From contig JAFXXN010000044.1 of the NCBI GenBank assembly GCA_017542245.1, positions 1 through 33,634 of the forward strand: a DNA stretch of 33,634 bases, written 5' to 3'. The position numbers and the translations under genes are program-made. Numbering within the stretch: the stretch's first letter is position 1; each line of letters opens with the position of its first letter. The notes below the pieces were generated by a model. That model saw nothing but the letters and a program-made list of their open reading frames with translations. It ran no database searches and had not been told where the DNA came from. The stretch comes from Lachnospiraceae bacterium (lineage in GTDB: Bacteria; Bacillota; Clostridia; Lachnospirales; Lachnospiraceae). Positions 6,907 through 15,805 of this stretch are shown here, piece by piece.

Positions 6907-7773
6907 TTAAAGATTGTGGAATATCGGTTCCATCTGGTCAAAGGTGCAGAACTGCTCAAAACCTATTTCATCCCTCAGTATCTTTCTGGCCTCTTCAATA
7001 TGATCACCCAAATAAGATGTATTATGGGCATCAGAACCAATTGTGATGATCTTTCCACCCAGATCCTTATACAGTTTCAGAATATCCCTGGAAGGCTGTG
7101 TGTCTTTCAAACCATAATGCCAGGATGATGTATTGATTTCTATACCTTTTCCATCAGCGATGGCTGTTCTGAGGATTTCCGCAATCAGATCCTTAACTTT
7201 ATCAAAAGGATAGACACCCTGCTTATCATAACGGACGATAAGATCAAGATGAGCAAGAACACTGTAGTGTTTATACTGTCTTATAACCTTCAGTATTTCT
7301 TCATAGTATTCCTCGTTATACTGTTTCTGGGTTTTACCTTGCTGAAACTCCTGAGTCCAGAACTCCTGATTGTTTACCTGATGCATGGAAAGCAGAGCAA
7401 AATCGAGCACATTGTTCCATCTGGCCCAGAGTTCTTCATACTGTGGAATCGTAATACTCTGAACGCCAAATTCCAGACCGCTTTTAATCTGTATTTTGCC
7501 TTTGTAAGTTTCTTTCATTCTCAGAATCTTTCCGAAGTACTCCATATAATTGACATTTGATAAAGGATCAAGCTTATCAGCGGAGGAACTTATTCCATCT
7601 CCGCCTCTCCACTCTATATTTCCTTCGGCCCAGTCCTTTTTGATGCCGTAATCGACATGATCGGTAAAACATATCTCATCAAATCCAAGCTCAATTGCCT
7701 TTTCAATCTGCTTTTCCATTGATTCTCTTGAATCGTCTGAGAATTCACTGTGTACATGATAATCAACTAACAT
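6907..7773 (-). CDS. PHP domain histidinol-phosphatase-like hydrolase (HisJ family)
   Basis: Encodes 288 aa, the usual size of HisJ/HisK. Metal-binding motifs appear in order: YHVHSEFS (His6, His8), CFTDHVDYG, a SMHQVNN histidine, VLAHLDLIVRYD and ITIGSDAHN. Family members hydrolyse L-histidinol phosphate in histidine synthesis, but many relatives in gut Bacillota are annotated only as PHP phosphoesterases. No his genes lie in the window. It follows the MFS gene by 27 bases with a GAGAGGAA ribosome site, so the two form an operon. The transporter may supply or remove a compound linked to this phosphatase. Confidence 0.85.
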   Translation of the reverse strand: MLVDYHVHSEFSDDSRESMEKQIEKAIELGFDEICFTDHVDYGIKKDWAEGNIEWRGGDGISSSADKLDPLSNVNYMEYFGKILRMKETYKGKIQIKSGLEFGVQSITIPQYEELWARWNNVLDFALLSMHQVNNQEFWTQEFQQGKTQKQYNEEYYEEILKVIRQYKHYSVLAHLDLIVRYDKQGVYPFDKVKDLIAEILRTAIADGKGIEINTSSWHYGLKDTQPSRDILKLYKDLGGKIITIGSDAHNTSYLGDHIEEARKILRDEIGFEQFCTFDQMEPIFHNL

Positions 7774-7800
7774 TTTTATATTCCTCTCCGTATTCTATAA

Positions 7801-8964
7801 CTATCTGCTTTTCCTTTTATCAGTCATCTTTACCAGTTTTTTGTGAGAAATGAACATAACCACAAATATCAGTACAAGATAAAATGGGAAAACAGATATA
7901 TCCATAATTTTAAGTACTACTCCGAAAAACGGAGCCATCAGACTTGTGCCAATATATGCTGAAGCCATCTGAACACCAATGATTGCCTGTGATCCTTCTT
8001 CACCGAAGCGATCAGGAGTTGAATGAATAAGTGAAGGATAGATGGGAGCACATCCAAGACCGATCATAACAAGGCCAAGCAGGGAGATCCTGTCTGAGAA
8101 GTTCTGCAACAGACAGACCATACCAAGAAAAATGATACCCAGACCTAAATGAACCATCTGACGATCGTTGAGTTTAAAGGTGATAAACCCGCTGATTGCC
8201 CTTCCGACAGTTATGCCGGTAAAGAATAATGAGGCAAACCTGGCCGCAACATCGGCATCGATACCCTTGCTGGTTACCAGCCATGAAGAAGCCCAAAGTC
8301 CCGTACTCTGTTCAAGGGCACAGTAACAGAAGAATGTCACCATCATCGGAACGACACCTTCTATTCTCAGGATTTCAAATAATGGCATAGTTTTACCCAT
8401 TTCCGTAACTTCCTGTTTCTTTTCCTGCCATATAGGCAGGCTTATAAGCAGAATGATCATAAGTGCCAACTGAATCAATCCTACATAGCGATAACCCAGA
8501 TGCCAGTCATGATGCTGTGAAAGGGCAAAAGACATGATCAGAGGTCCGGTGGTTGCACCAACTCCCCACATGCAATGTAGCCAGCTCATATGTCGGGATG
8601 CATAATGTAAAGCGACATAATTGTTTAATGCCGCATCAATGCTTCCGGCTCCCAGTCCATAAGGGATTGCCCAAAGGCACAAAGAAAGCAGACTGTAAGA
8701 AAAGGAAAAACCCATCAGCGCAATGACTGTCAGCATAGTTGAAAACGCAGTAACTTTTCCTGTTCCAATCTTTTTTACTAACCTGTCAGAGTTCAGGCTG
8801 GAAACAACCGTTCCAAATGAAATAATCATAAATATGATGCCCGAATAAGAAAGCGGAACATCTATTTCTGAATGGATGACAGGCCAGGCAGATCCCAAAA
8901 GTGAATCAGGCAGACCCAAGCTGATAAAAGCCATATAGATAATCAGTATCAGAATCACTGTCAT
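7801..8964 (-). CDS. MFS transporter
   Basis: Encodes 387 aa with about 12 hydrophobic helices, including FISLGLPDSLLGSAWPVI in the first and a GTGKVTAFS-type cytoplasmic loop between helices 2 and 3, the usual MFS signature site. The ATG at 8964 is chosen for its GGGGGAGG ribosome site 7 bases upstream. An alternative upstream ATG at 9000 would overlap the control region. The N-terminus resembles the sugar-type MFS group (FucP/YbjJ-like), but the substrate cannot be told. It is divergent from an AraC regulator, which probably controls it, and co-transcribed with the PHP phosphatase. Confidence 0.9.
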   Translation of the reverse strand: MTVILILIIYMAFISLGLPDSLLGSAWPVIHSEIDVPLSYSGIIFMIISFGTVVSSLNSDRLVKKIGTGKVTAFSTMLTVIALMGFSFSYSLLSLCLWAIPYGLGAGSIDAALNNYVALHYASRHMSWLHCMWGVGATTGPLIMSFALSQHHDWHLGYRYVGLIQLALMIILLISLPIWQEKKQEVTEMGKTMPLFEILRIEGVVPMMVTFFCYCALEQSTGLWASSWLVTSKGIDADVAARFASLFFTGITVGRAISGFITFKLNDRQMVHLGLGIIFLGMVCLLQNFSDRISLLGLVMIGLGCAPIYPSLIHSTPDRFGEEGSQAIIGVQMASAYIGTSLMAPFFGVVLKIMDISVFPFYLVLIFVVMFISHKKLVKMTDKRKSR

Positions 8965-9010
8965 AACATAGCCTCCCCCCTGACAATAAGATTTTATCAC
9001 CTGCGTTACA

Positions 9011-9039
9011 TTTACAAATAGTATTTTAGCGTCTATAAT
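9011..9039 (+). promoter_or_regulatory. Promoter of the AraC regulator
   Basis: TTTACA (9011-9016), a 17-base spacer and TATAAT (9034-9039) point rightward to the AraC gene. The transcript would start near 9046, giving a leader of about 30 bases without an obvious ribosome site. The MFS gene starts 47 bases to the left on the other strand, so the region is a shared divergent control region. Confidence 0.75.
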
Positions 9040-9077
9040 TAGAGTAAATATAAGACAATATCGTCATCTTGAGTTTT

Positions 9078-9989
9078 ATGGCTATTTCAATTTCCACTGA
9101 CAGAACTGATGAAACAGGAAGAGAGATTCTGGATTATGGCACGGCTGATTTCCCAATCGCTTTTTTTGATGATGATCTGACAAAAGTCAGAGTTCCCTGG
9201 CACTGGCATGATGAAGCAGAAATAATAATCATTCTGCAGGGAAGTGTAACTGTCTCTTTCCATGGCAAGGAATACATACTACGGGAAAACGAGGGTTATT
9301 TCGCTAACAGTGCTGTGCTTCACAGCGCCAGACGGAACTCAGAAACCGGCTGGCAGCATTCTTTGGTTTTTGATCCGGAGCTTATATCATCAAAAGACAG
9401 CCTGGTTTATCAGGAACATCTATCCAGAATCATAGGTAATGAAAATCTCCCATTTGTCTGCTTAAGAAATAAAATCGACTGGCAGAGAGAGATCATTGAA
9501 CTTGCCGAAAGAGCATGGCAGGCAGGTGCATACGAAACCCCTGATTATTCTCTGGAAGTAACTTATGCTCTGGGAAAAGTATTCAGTCTGCTGACAAATC
9601 ATCTGGATGAGGCTCTGGAAGACGTCTCGGAAATCAGAAAACTCACGACAGACGAAATAAAAATAAAGAGGATGCTGAATTATATCTTCAAGCATTACTC
9701 CGAAAACGTCCGAATCGAAGATGTGGCTGATTACTGTGGCATCAGTGTCAGTTCACTGTTAAGGCTTTCCAAAAAGAATCTTCACACCAGCCCGATGCAG
9801 TACCTGCTCAGTTATCGACTTGAAGAAAGCGCAAAAAAACTGCTGAAGAATCCCGAAATGACAATATCTGAGATTGCCTATTCCTGTGGCTTCAACGATG
9901 CAAGCTATTTCAACAGATGCTTCCTGAAAAAAAGTCGAATGACCCCATCAAGGTACCGATTGGAAAACCAGAATCGTGATTTCGACTAA
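9078..9989 (+). CDS. AraC family transcriptional regulator with cupin domain
   Basis: Encodes 303 aa. The N-terminal half has a cupin sensor: VPWHWHDEAEIIIILQG near residues 39-55 is the usual HWHxE strand, followed by LRENEGYFANSAVLHSA. The C-terminal 100 residues hold two helix-turn-helix units, IRIEDVADYCGISVSSLLRL and MTISEIAYSCGFNDASYFNR, the latter being the AraC signature. Such proteins usually sense a small sugar-like ligand and activate a neighbouring transporter, here the divergent MFS-PHP operon. A TTG at 9069 would add three residues. Neither start has a strong ribosome site, and ATG is preferred. Confidence 0.9.
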   Translation: MAISISTDRTDETGREILDYGTADFPIAFFDDDLTKVRVPWHWHDEAEIIIILQGSVTVSFHGKEYILRENEGYFANSAVLHSARRNSETGWQHSLVFDPELISSKDSLVYQEHLSRIIGNENLPFVCLRNKIDWQREIIELAERAWQAGAYETPDYSLEVTYALGKVFSLLTNHLDEALEDVSEIRKLTTDEIKIKRMLNYIFKHYSENVRIEDVADYCGISVSSLLRLSKKNLHTSPMQYLLSYRLEESAKKLLKNPEMTISEIAYSCGFNDASYFNRCFLKKSRMTPSRYRLENQNRDFD

Positions 9990-10081
9990 TACTCATTATT
10001 TGTACTCAGTTGTTTTTTGAACCAGGACAGTTTTTTAGAAAACGGGGGGGGCGGGAAATTATTAATAGACCACATGATCAT

Positions 10082-10579
10082 TCAGATAAGAAAACCCTTC
10101 AGCATCTGTGATACTTCAGCAGGTGTCTCCTTACAGCCGTTAATAAACCAGTAATAGAAAAGATTGAAATATGCACCTGATGCCACATAGCACCTGTAAG
10201 GATCGTCATAGATGCCTACACTTCTGGTAAAGGCAGAATCGAATTCTTCTTTCAGCAGGTAGGACAGGTCATTATCGATGAGAAGACTGACAAGGTCCTT
10301 GATATTGTACATGTGTTCGAAAAGAAGAGTGATGAACTGGTCTCTCGGGGTGGTACGGTAGTTGGCAGAAGTGGAATTCAGAAACCCGTCAGTAATAATG
10401 GAAAGATGCTGGCGGATGATATCTTCAAAAGAGGAATAGTTTCTGTAGAAGGAAAGACGGCTCAGCTGTGCCTTATCGCACAGTTCGCTGACTGTGATTT
10501 CATTTAGCTTCTTATTCTTTAACAGTTCCAACAGAGCATCTGTAAGCTGTGTTTTAGCGTATGATAGCTTTTCTGCCAT
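10082..10579 (-). CDS. TetR family transcriptional regulator (TetR_C_33-like short form)
   Basis: Encodes 165 aa. The ATG at 10579 is chosen because GGGAGG lies 9 bases upstream. An ATG at 10615 would extend into the operator region. The helix-turn-helix is ITVSELCDKAQLSRLSFYRN at about 28-47, the FYRNYSSFEDII form seen in regulators that resemble DhaS-type TetR members. The C-terminal domain is short and helical. It is divergent from the alpha/beta hydrolase gene, with a set of palindromes in between, so it most likely represses that gene and itself. The subfamily name is a guess. Confidence 0.88.
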   Translation of the reverse strand: MAEKLSYAKTQLTDALLELLKNKKLNEITVSELCDKAQLSRLSFYRNYSSFEDIIRQHLSIITDGFLNSTSANYRTTPRDQFITLLFEHMYNIKDLVSLLIDNDLSYLLKEEFDSAFTRSVGIYDDPYRCYVASGAYFNLFYYWFINGCKETPAEVSQMLKGFLI

Positions 10580-10621
10580 ATGTAACAACCTCCCTGATTC
10601 TGTAACATTTTCCAAAAACGA

Positions 10622-10674
10622 TTGAATAAGAAAAATAATTAATGTAACATATGTTACGTAACAAGTGTAACACT
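10622..10674. promoter_or_regulatory. Divergent operator with overlapping perfect palindromes
   Basis: GTAACATATGTTAC (10644-10657) is a perfect 14-base palindrome. It overlaps GTTACGTAAC (10653-10662), a second perfect palindrome, and AGTGT-A-ACACT follows at 10664-10674. A rightward promoter TTGAAT-N17-TAACAT (10622-10627, 10645-10650) has its -10 inside the first palindrome. This is the expected binding region of the neighbouring TetR protein. A further GTAACA half-site lies near 10600. Confidence 0.75.
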
Positions 10675-10707
10675 GTTGAACGGAAGAATCAAGGGGGAGA
10701 CGGAGAC

Positions 10708-11631
10708 ATGAAAAAGATCTTAAAAACTGTTGGAATCATATTACTGGTTATTATTGCGCTGATAGCTGTGGGATTATTCCTGCTGTCAAAGGTTCCATCT
10801 GCTCCGAAGGACTATACAAAAACTGTAGAGACCGGAGGAGAGATCGAAACCCGGTATATGAATAAAGGATCATATAAGGTAAAGCATTTTACAGCTGAAG
10901 CAGATGAGGTTCTAGTAAAACACCTGGTATATTATCCGGCTGATCTTGAGAGTTCTGATCAGAAATATCCTGTCATCTTTTCGCTTAATGGGACCGGCAT
11001 TGCAGGGTCAAAATATACAGCAGTATTTGAACATTTTGCTTCATGGGGATTTATTGTTCTGGGAAACGAAGATCCTTCAACAGGGTTCGGCATTACGGCA
11101 GATAAAATGTATGATTTCATTGTCCAGCAGAACGCTGATAAAAACAGCCCGTTGTATGATAAAATCGATTTTAACAACATCGGACTTATCGGTCATTCGC
11201 AGGGTGGCGCAGGCGTTTTCTCAGCGTTATCGATAGTGGAAACATCAGACAAGTACAAAACTGGAATTGCGTTTTCACCGACGCATGAAGAGATGGCTCA
11301 TGCATTGACCTGGATGTACGATCTTGAAAAGGTCACTGTACCGGTATTAATGATGGCGGGGACGGAAACTGATTTCGAAACACAGTCTGTCATACCTATC
11401 GATAAGATGAACGCAATGTTTGATAAGCTTGCTTCAGGTGTAAAAGTCATGGCCAGAAGAACAGGTGCTGACCATGGTAAGATGCTGTATTCAGCGAACG
11501 GATATGCTGCGGCATGGTTCATGTGGCAGCTGCAGGGAGACAGTGATGCAGCAAAGGCATTTACTGGGAACAATCCTGAATTACTGAGCAACCCATTATA
11601 TCAGGATCAGAGGATCGATCTATCAGAATAA
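10708..11631 (+). CDS. Membrane-anchored alpha/beta hydrolase
   Basis: Encodes 307 aa. Residues 5-27 are one membrane helix (ILKTVGIILLVIIALIAVGL), with no lipobox, so the enzyme domain faces outside. The nucleophile elbow is GLIGHSQGGAG with Ser164. A later GTETDFETQ gives a candidate Asp, and GADHGKM a candidate His. An oxyanion segment SLNGTGIAG precedes the elbow. This is the dienelactone hydrolase / PAF-acetylhydrolase-like layout, probably an esterase of unknown substrate. The ATG at 10708 has GGGGGAG upstream; a longer in-frame start at 10651 would lie in the operator. The divergent TetR likely regulates it. Confidence 0.88.
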   Translation: MKKILKTVGIILLVIIALIAVGLFLLSKVPSAPKDYTKTVETGGEIETRYMNKGSYKVKHFTAEADEVLVKHLVYYPADLESSDQKYPVIFSLNGTGIAGSKYTAVFEHFASWGFIVLGNEDPSTGFGITADKMYDFIVQQNADKNSPLYDKIDFNNIGLIGHSQGGAGVFSALSIVETSDKYKTGIAFSPTHEEMAHALTWMYDLEKVTVPVLMMAGTETDFETQSVIPIDKMNAMFDKLASGVKVMARRTGADHGKMLYSANGYAAAWFMWQLQGDSDAAKAFTGNNPELLSNPLYQDQRIDLSE

Positions 11632-11638
11632 ACAAAAC

Positions 11639-11671
11639 AAGTGCTTGGTGTGATAACTGAGCGCTTTTCTT
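11639..11671 (+). terminator. Terminator of the alpha/beta hydrolase gene
   Basis: Arms 11639-11649 and 11656-11666 form an 11-bp stem with three G-U pairs and a 6-nt loop, followed by a T-rich tail. It begins 8 bases after the stop codon. Confidence 0.8.
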
Positions 11672-11709
11672 ATTTGTTAAAACACAACTTATGTTATACG
11701 TAGGAATTT

Positions 11710-11742
11710 GCATTACAAACATATTGATTTGTAATGCTTTTT
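11710..11742 (+). terminator. Second rightward terminator
   Basis: GCATTACAAA (11710-11719) and TTTGTAATGC (11728-11737) form a perfect 10-bp stem with an 8-nt loop, then TTTTTC. No gene lies between it and the terminator at 11639, so it may be a backup or the end of a small unseen RNA. Confidence 0.8.
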
Positions 11743-12063
11743 CGTTATGTACGTAAAGGTGTGCTTAAATAACTAGGTAAGAATATTGTATTAATATCGG
11801 TTTATCAATTCCTATTTCAAGGAATTAGCGAACTGATTTACGCCTGTTTTGGTATGTGCGTCAAGGTATGCTTTGGCTGAATCGTAACTGGGATTGTTGA
11901 AATAAGGGCAAGAATTATTAGCACCCCTGTCTTTTTCTGTATAATGTACTTATAGAATCTGGGACACCATCATATCATAGGATAATGAATTTTACGTTCT
12001 GAAGATAGACTTTTGTCTAAAAATGATGGAATAATGATTCGCCCGATACAGGAGAACTCACAT
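11743..12063 (+). other. Gene-free leader region of the metalloprotease lipoprotein
   Basis: This 321-base stretch has no credible gene. It holds a degenerate direct repeat (11746-11766 and 11853-11873, 17 of 21 bases alike, 107 bases apart), a TATAAT box at 11940-11945 with only a weak -35 match near 11917, and an AGGAG ribosome site 9 bases before the ATG at 12064. The transcript would have a leader of about 110 bases. I see no riboswitch pattern. Confidence 0.5.
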
Positions 12064-15000
12064 ATGAAAAAAGCAATTATTATACTACTGGTATTGCTGA
12101 TGGTGACCGGATGCGGACAATCTCCGGCTCCGGAGCCTTCGCCCGGTAAGGATTACGACATTAGCAAGCTCAGCTTTGAAGAATTCGATGAACTATATGG
12201 TCAGATGATGTACGAAGGTCTTCCGGAAGACAGGACCAATCTTGCAGTGATCAATGCCAGCGGCACATGGAGATATAACATCAAGATTCGCAATAACTCT
12301 TTCGGAGGCGGAATGTTTGATGAGCTTGGATATGCCGAAATGGCCGTCAGCACCAAGTCTGATCCAAGGGTACAGATAATTCTTCATCCTAGGCTTGTCG
12401 CTGAAGGAGACAGCACCCGCGAAAGAACAGATGAAGAAGCAGGATACCAGCCTTTTGGCGGAGACTTTGATGAAAACAGGAAACTGAAGCTGACCGGCAA
12501 TGACTGCGTCCTTGAAATCAAACGTTTTTATTCATGGAACGGAAAAGAATATCTGATCGGAACCATGTGGTTTTCGGAAGAAGAATCCGGAGATTTCATG
12601 ATGATCAGGGAACAGACTTCTGATGACATAAACAATAATGATACTGATCCGCTGGACCAGATAATCCCATACAGTGAAGTAATAGGCAATAGCAAGCCGT
12701 TCAGCAATACGCCATGTGAAGGCATAACGGTTTCGGCTGAAGCTAATGCATTTTATAAGGATACGGAAGTAAAGTTTACTCCTGTTGATGACAGCATGGA
12801 GAGTTTTCCTGCGTTTGAAGATAATCTGTTTGAACAGGGCTACATGACCGTAGGCGGCTGGGAAGTAGATGCCGGACTGAAAGACGATGAAACAATTCCG
12901 GGACAATATGACGTTACGATCGATTTGGCAACACTGGATATCGATCCATCCATGTATGACAGCGTAAGAGTACTCAGAATCAATGATGAGGGAGAGTATT
13001 ATGTGTATTCATCATCTCTTGACGGCTCAAGGCTTTCCTTCAGCTCCAATCAGAACAGTGTTATTGTTACGACGATTTGCCTGAGTATTGTTGCCGGATT
13101 ACTTGTAGGTGCAGGAATAGAGTATGGCATCAGTAACAAGTATTACATCTGGGACAGAAAATTCGACCCGCTGAAACTTGGTGTTGAAACTCTTCACGGC
13201 AAGACTGAATACGGTTCTTACTGCATCGAATGGGTCATGAATGATGTCGACCCCAACATGGCTGAAAAGACGGCAAGAATGGCTGAGATCGAGCAGAAGT
13301 ACAAAAAGGAAGCTGAAGAATACCGCAAGGTTCTGAATGTCTTTGAGCGTTTCCGCACCAATTATCACGTAGCCGAGTACTACAAGAAGTCTCTGCAGGC
13401 TGATCAGGAATATCAGAGCCTGGCCAAGCAGCTCAAGGTACCTGAGATGATAGAATATACCGCAAAATGCATCGAGACAGCATTTGAATACCTTGGCGGC
13501 AGACAGCGTCTTTTCATGCCCAGAAGCGAAATCCCGTTTAAGATCGTTTATGACGGTGAGGCAGCGCTTGGAGAAGCAATGAACAGAACCTATTCCTCCG
13601 CCTATGTTAAGGTTCGCCCGGGAAATATGAAACCGGGGGATCAGACCGACAGAGATAACTATCTTCTGACGATCACCCACGAGCTGCTGCATATATGTCA
13701 GAACAGATACAGGGTGCCGATCGATTCTCTGACCAATTCGACACGCTTTGATGAAATGGTAGCCGCTTTTATGGAAAGAGAAGCACTTGCCTACTATCAG
13801 TATAAAGGCATAATAACGACTGAGCCTCCGCTGACAGATTCCAATTACTGGGGCGCTCTCAGAATTCCAATCGAAACCGAACCTGCAGGAATAAAAGGTA
13901 AGAAACTGAACGATCTGATGATACATGAAGGATACAACCTGGGCCGCCTAGCCATGTATCTGGCAGACAGATATCCGGACAAAAAAGTCACAACCCGTAA
14001 TCTCCTGATTGCCCGTACATACCTGGGAATTCCGGACTCTGACATTGCCAAAGCCGATATACCAAGCATCCTGTGTTCTGCGTTTGGCCTTACACCAAAA
14101 CAGTTTGAAGAATGCTTCGTTGAATGGCTGATCAGCGAGCGGAAAACGGTACAGGAAAAAATGTATGATGCATTCAGTTCAAAAGAGTATAAGATGCCTA
14201 ATCAGATCATAGCTGAACCGGGGCAGAAGCATTATGTCAAAGTCGATAATGATGCTGATTATTTTCTGAAAATTCAGGCATTCATTCAGAGAACGACTAA
14301 TATGGCTCAGCCTTGTATCCTGGTTCCGGACAGCGATCTGGCAAGCAAATATCCTGAAGTTACATTCCTGCCTGCGGCAGATTACTATCCTACATCTCAG
14401 GGATATTTCATACCTTCTTTCGTCAATTACAACCTGAAACATGATTACCTCGGCATCATGGAGATCCATGGTATGCGCAAAGGCAATACACCTACAGGGG
14501 AATCGGGAGCTACTCTCTATGTACTTGACAAAACCGCAAAGCCTGTTGTTGTTGATGATGTGGAAAACAGAAAGGTTATTATCTCATTCCCTGAGCCATC
14601 ACTGGCAGCCAAAGAAAAGGTGATAGAAGGCTACTGTGTTTATGTCCTGACAACAAGCGGAGTTAACGTAAAGAAATTCTTTGAATTCAAGGATGGGACA
14701 TTTGACAGAACGATATACTTAGACTATGACGACATCGCTGATAAAAACGATCCTTCAAATACTGTAGAGATAACAATAACGCTGTGTGAATATGCGACCA
14801 ATACCGATAATGAAAAGAAACTCTTAGGAATCGAATCAGATCCGGTAAACATTACAGTGGTTCCAAACGCCAAGCAGAAGGCCTCCTTAAAGCCATACCG
14901 CGGACCAATTGAAACCGGTGCTCCATATAACAACCCTCTGATGGCTGTACTGGGAAAATTCGTCGAAACCGATGAGGAACACGATTATGACTATTATCTC

Positions 15001-15639
15001 AACAGAGTCTATAACTATATTCCCGAAAAGCCGGTCCTTGATCTTAAGCCCAATGGAGACTTTACGATCACGTATGGCGGAACTGAATTTACATTTGACA
15101 AATTTGCGCGTGCGTATAATGGCGGAAATATAAGTGTTGACGGATATACGATCAGCGGGCATGTCACAATGGGAAAGAGCTTCAGGGATATGGGAATTAA
15201 CTCAGACAAGGTCAATACTCCTTTTGAGTGGATAGCAGACAACCTGAAGATGGAACCTTCCAGTGTCTCTGTAACAGCAGCCTGGACCGTTCAGTACTGG
15301 GAATATACCAGACCACAGTGGTGTCCTTCCGAGTTATATGAGACCTATGGAATACATGAAGTAGAGATTCCGAAAGAAGGCGGGGGAACCAGGAAAGCGT
15401 GGTGGTATTTTAGCAATAAGAGCTGGTACGAAAACATGCAGTATACCCAGAACGGTATGCTCCACGTTACCTGGAACGAAGCGGAAAACCGTTATGACTT
15501 TGTGCTGAGCGAGTATCTTGACATGTCTACCAGATACTACAGTGATGAAGAGCTCGTTACAAATACAGGTGAGTGTAAGGACTGGAGTCTTGACAACTTC
15601 AAAACATATGGTTATTTCAATGGAGAAAAACCGGATTAA
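12064..15639 (+). CDS. Very large lipoprotein with HELLH zinc-metallopeptidase motif
   Basis: Encodes 1191 aa. The start MKKAIIILLVLLMVTGCGQ is a lipoprotein signal with the lipobox VTGC; Cys18 would be lipidated. The ATG at 12064 is chosen for this signal and the AGGAG site; the frame stays open to 12013. A hydrophobic helix (about 332-355) splits the protein. Then come a coiled, Lys/Glu-rich region and a protease-like domain with HELLH at 539-543 and a likely third ligand Glu564 or Glu571, as in gluzincins. A helical domain (about 590-700) follows. The last 500 residues look like beta-rich, Ig-like or adhesin domains. It is probably anchored to the outer face of the membrane. The substrate is unknown. 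It is monocistronic. Confidence 0.75.
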   Translation: MKKAIIILLVLLMVTGCGQSPAPEPSPGKDYDISKLSFEEFDELYGQMMYEGLPEDRTNLAVINASGTWRYNIKIRNNSFGGGMFDELGYAEMAVSTKSDPRVQIILHPRLVAEGDSTRERTDEEAGYQPFGGDFDENRKLKLTGNDCVLEIKRFYSWNGKEYLIGTMWFSEEESGDFMMIREQTSDDINNNDTDPLDQIIPYSEVIGNSKPFSNTPCEGITVSAEANAFYKDTEVKFTPVDDSMESFPAFEDNLFEQGYMTVGGWEVDAGLKDDETIPGQYDVTIDLATLDIDPSMYDSVRVLRINDEGEYYVYSSSLDGSRLSFSSNQNSVIVTTICLSIVAGLLVGAGIEYGISNKYYIWDRKFDPLKLGVETLHGKTEYGSYCIEWVMNDVDPNMAEKTARMAEIEQKYKKEAEEYRKVLNVFERFRTNYHVAEYYKKSLQADQEYQSLAKQLKVPEMIEYTAKCIETAFEYLGGRQRLFMPRSEIPFKIVYDGEAALGEAMNRTYSSAYVKVRPGNMKPGDQTDRDNYLLTITHELLHICQNRYRVPIDSLTNSTRFDEMVAAFMEREALAYYQYKGIITTEPPLTDSNYWGALRIPIETEPAGIKGKKLNDLMIHEGYNLGRLAMYLADRYPDKKVTTRNLLIARTYLGIPDSDIAKADIPSILCSAFGLTPKQFEECFVEWLISERKTVQEKMYDAFSSKEYKMPNQIIAEPGQKHYVKVDNDADYFLKIQAFIQRTTNMAQPCILVPDSDLASKYPEVTFLPAADYYPTSQGYFIPSFVNYNLKHDYLGIMEIHGMRKGNTPTGESGATLYVLDKTAKPVVVDDVENRKVIISFPEPSLAAKEKVIEGYCVYVLTTSGVNVKKFFEFKDGTFDRTIYLDYDDIADKNDPSNTVEITITLCEYATNTDNEKKLLGIESDPVNITVVPNAKQKASLKPYRGPIETGAPYNNPLMAVLGKFVETDEEHDYDYYLNRVYNYIPEKPVLDLKPNGDFTITYGGTEFTFDKFARAYNGGNISVDGYTISGHVTMGKSFRDMGINSDKVNTPFEWIADNLKMEPSSVSVTAAWTVQYWEYTRPQWCPSELYETYGIHEVEIPKEGGGTRKAWWYFSNKSWYENMQYTQNGMLHVTWNEAENRYDFVLSEYLDMSTRYYSDEELVTNTGECKDWSLDNFKTYGYFNGEKPD

Positions 15640-15653
15640 TCAACAGAAAAAAA

Positions 15654-15680
15654 CGGGACTCCACCATCTAGTGTGTCCCG
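15654..15680 (-). terminator. Leftward-type hairpin CGGGAC/GTCCCG
   Basis: CGGGAC (15654-15659) and GTCCCG (15675-15680) form a 6-bp stem with a 15-nt loop. Read leftward it runs into seven T (complement of 15647-15653). It could end leftward transcription from the resolvase remnant. The loop contains a copy of the repeat listed next, so it may instead belong to a mobile-element end. Confidence 0.5.
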
Positions 15681-15730
15681 ATAAAAAGTGACCACCATCT
15701 GATGTGTTTACTCTACATCATCTAGTGTGT
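15661..15730 (+). repeat. Three copies of a CCATCTAGTGTGT-type motif
   Basis: Related 13-16-base motifs occur at 15661-15676, 15692-15707 and 15716-15730, with GATAAAAAGTGACCACC between the first two. Several similar short repeats in one end are typical of IS21-like elements, whose transposase binds multiple end sites. No transposase is left nearby, so this would be a remnant end. The IS assignment is a guess from the layout and the AAAAGTGACCA string. Confidence 0.45.
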
Positions 15731-15742
15731 CTAAGAATGATG

Positions 15743-15768
15743 AACCAGGTTCGTGAGAACCTGGTTTT
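15743..15768 (+). terminator. Rightward terminator AACCAGGTTC/GAACCTGGTT
   Basis: A perfect 10-bp stem (15743-15752 and 15757-15766) with a GTGA loop is followed by TTTTCATTT. It lies about 100 bases after the metalloprotease stop, with nothing coding between, and is the first good rightward terminator for that gene. Confidence 0.85.
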
Positions 15769-15805
15769 CATTTGAGAAGAAAGCCTGATTTATTAATGGC
15801 ATACA

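Noticed and set aside
9069-9077. TTG start adding three residues to the AraC regulator
   Set aside because: No ribosome site supports it over the ATG at 9078, although neither start is strong.
10044-10055. Run of eight G followed by CGGG after the AraC gene
   Set aside because: It could be a slippage tract or a G-quadruplex, but it lies between genes and no start or promoter depends on its length. It may also be a sequencing-sensitive spot.
13099-13926. Long antisense open frame of 275 codons inside the metalloprotease gene
   Set aside because: It lies wholly within a well-supported gene on the other strand, has no ribosome site, and its composition looks like a codon-mirror shadow.
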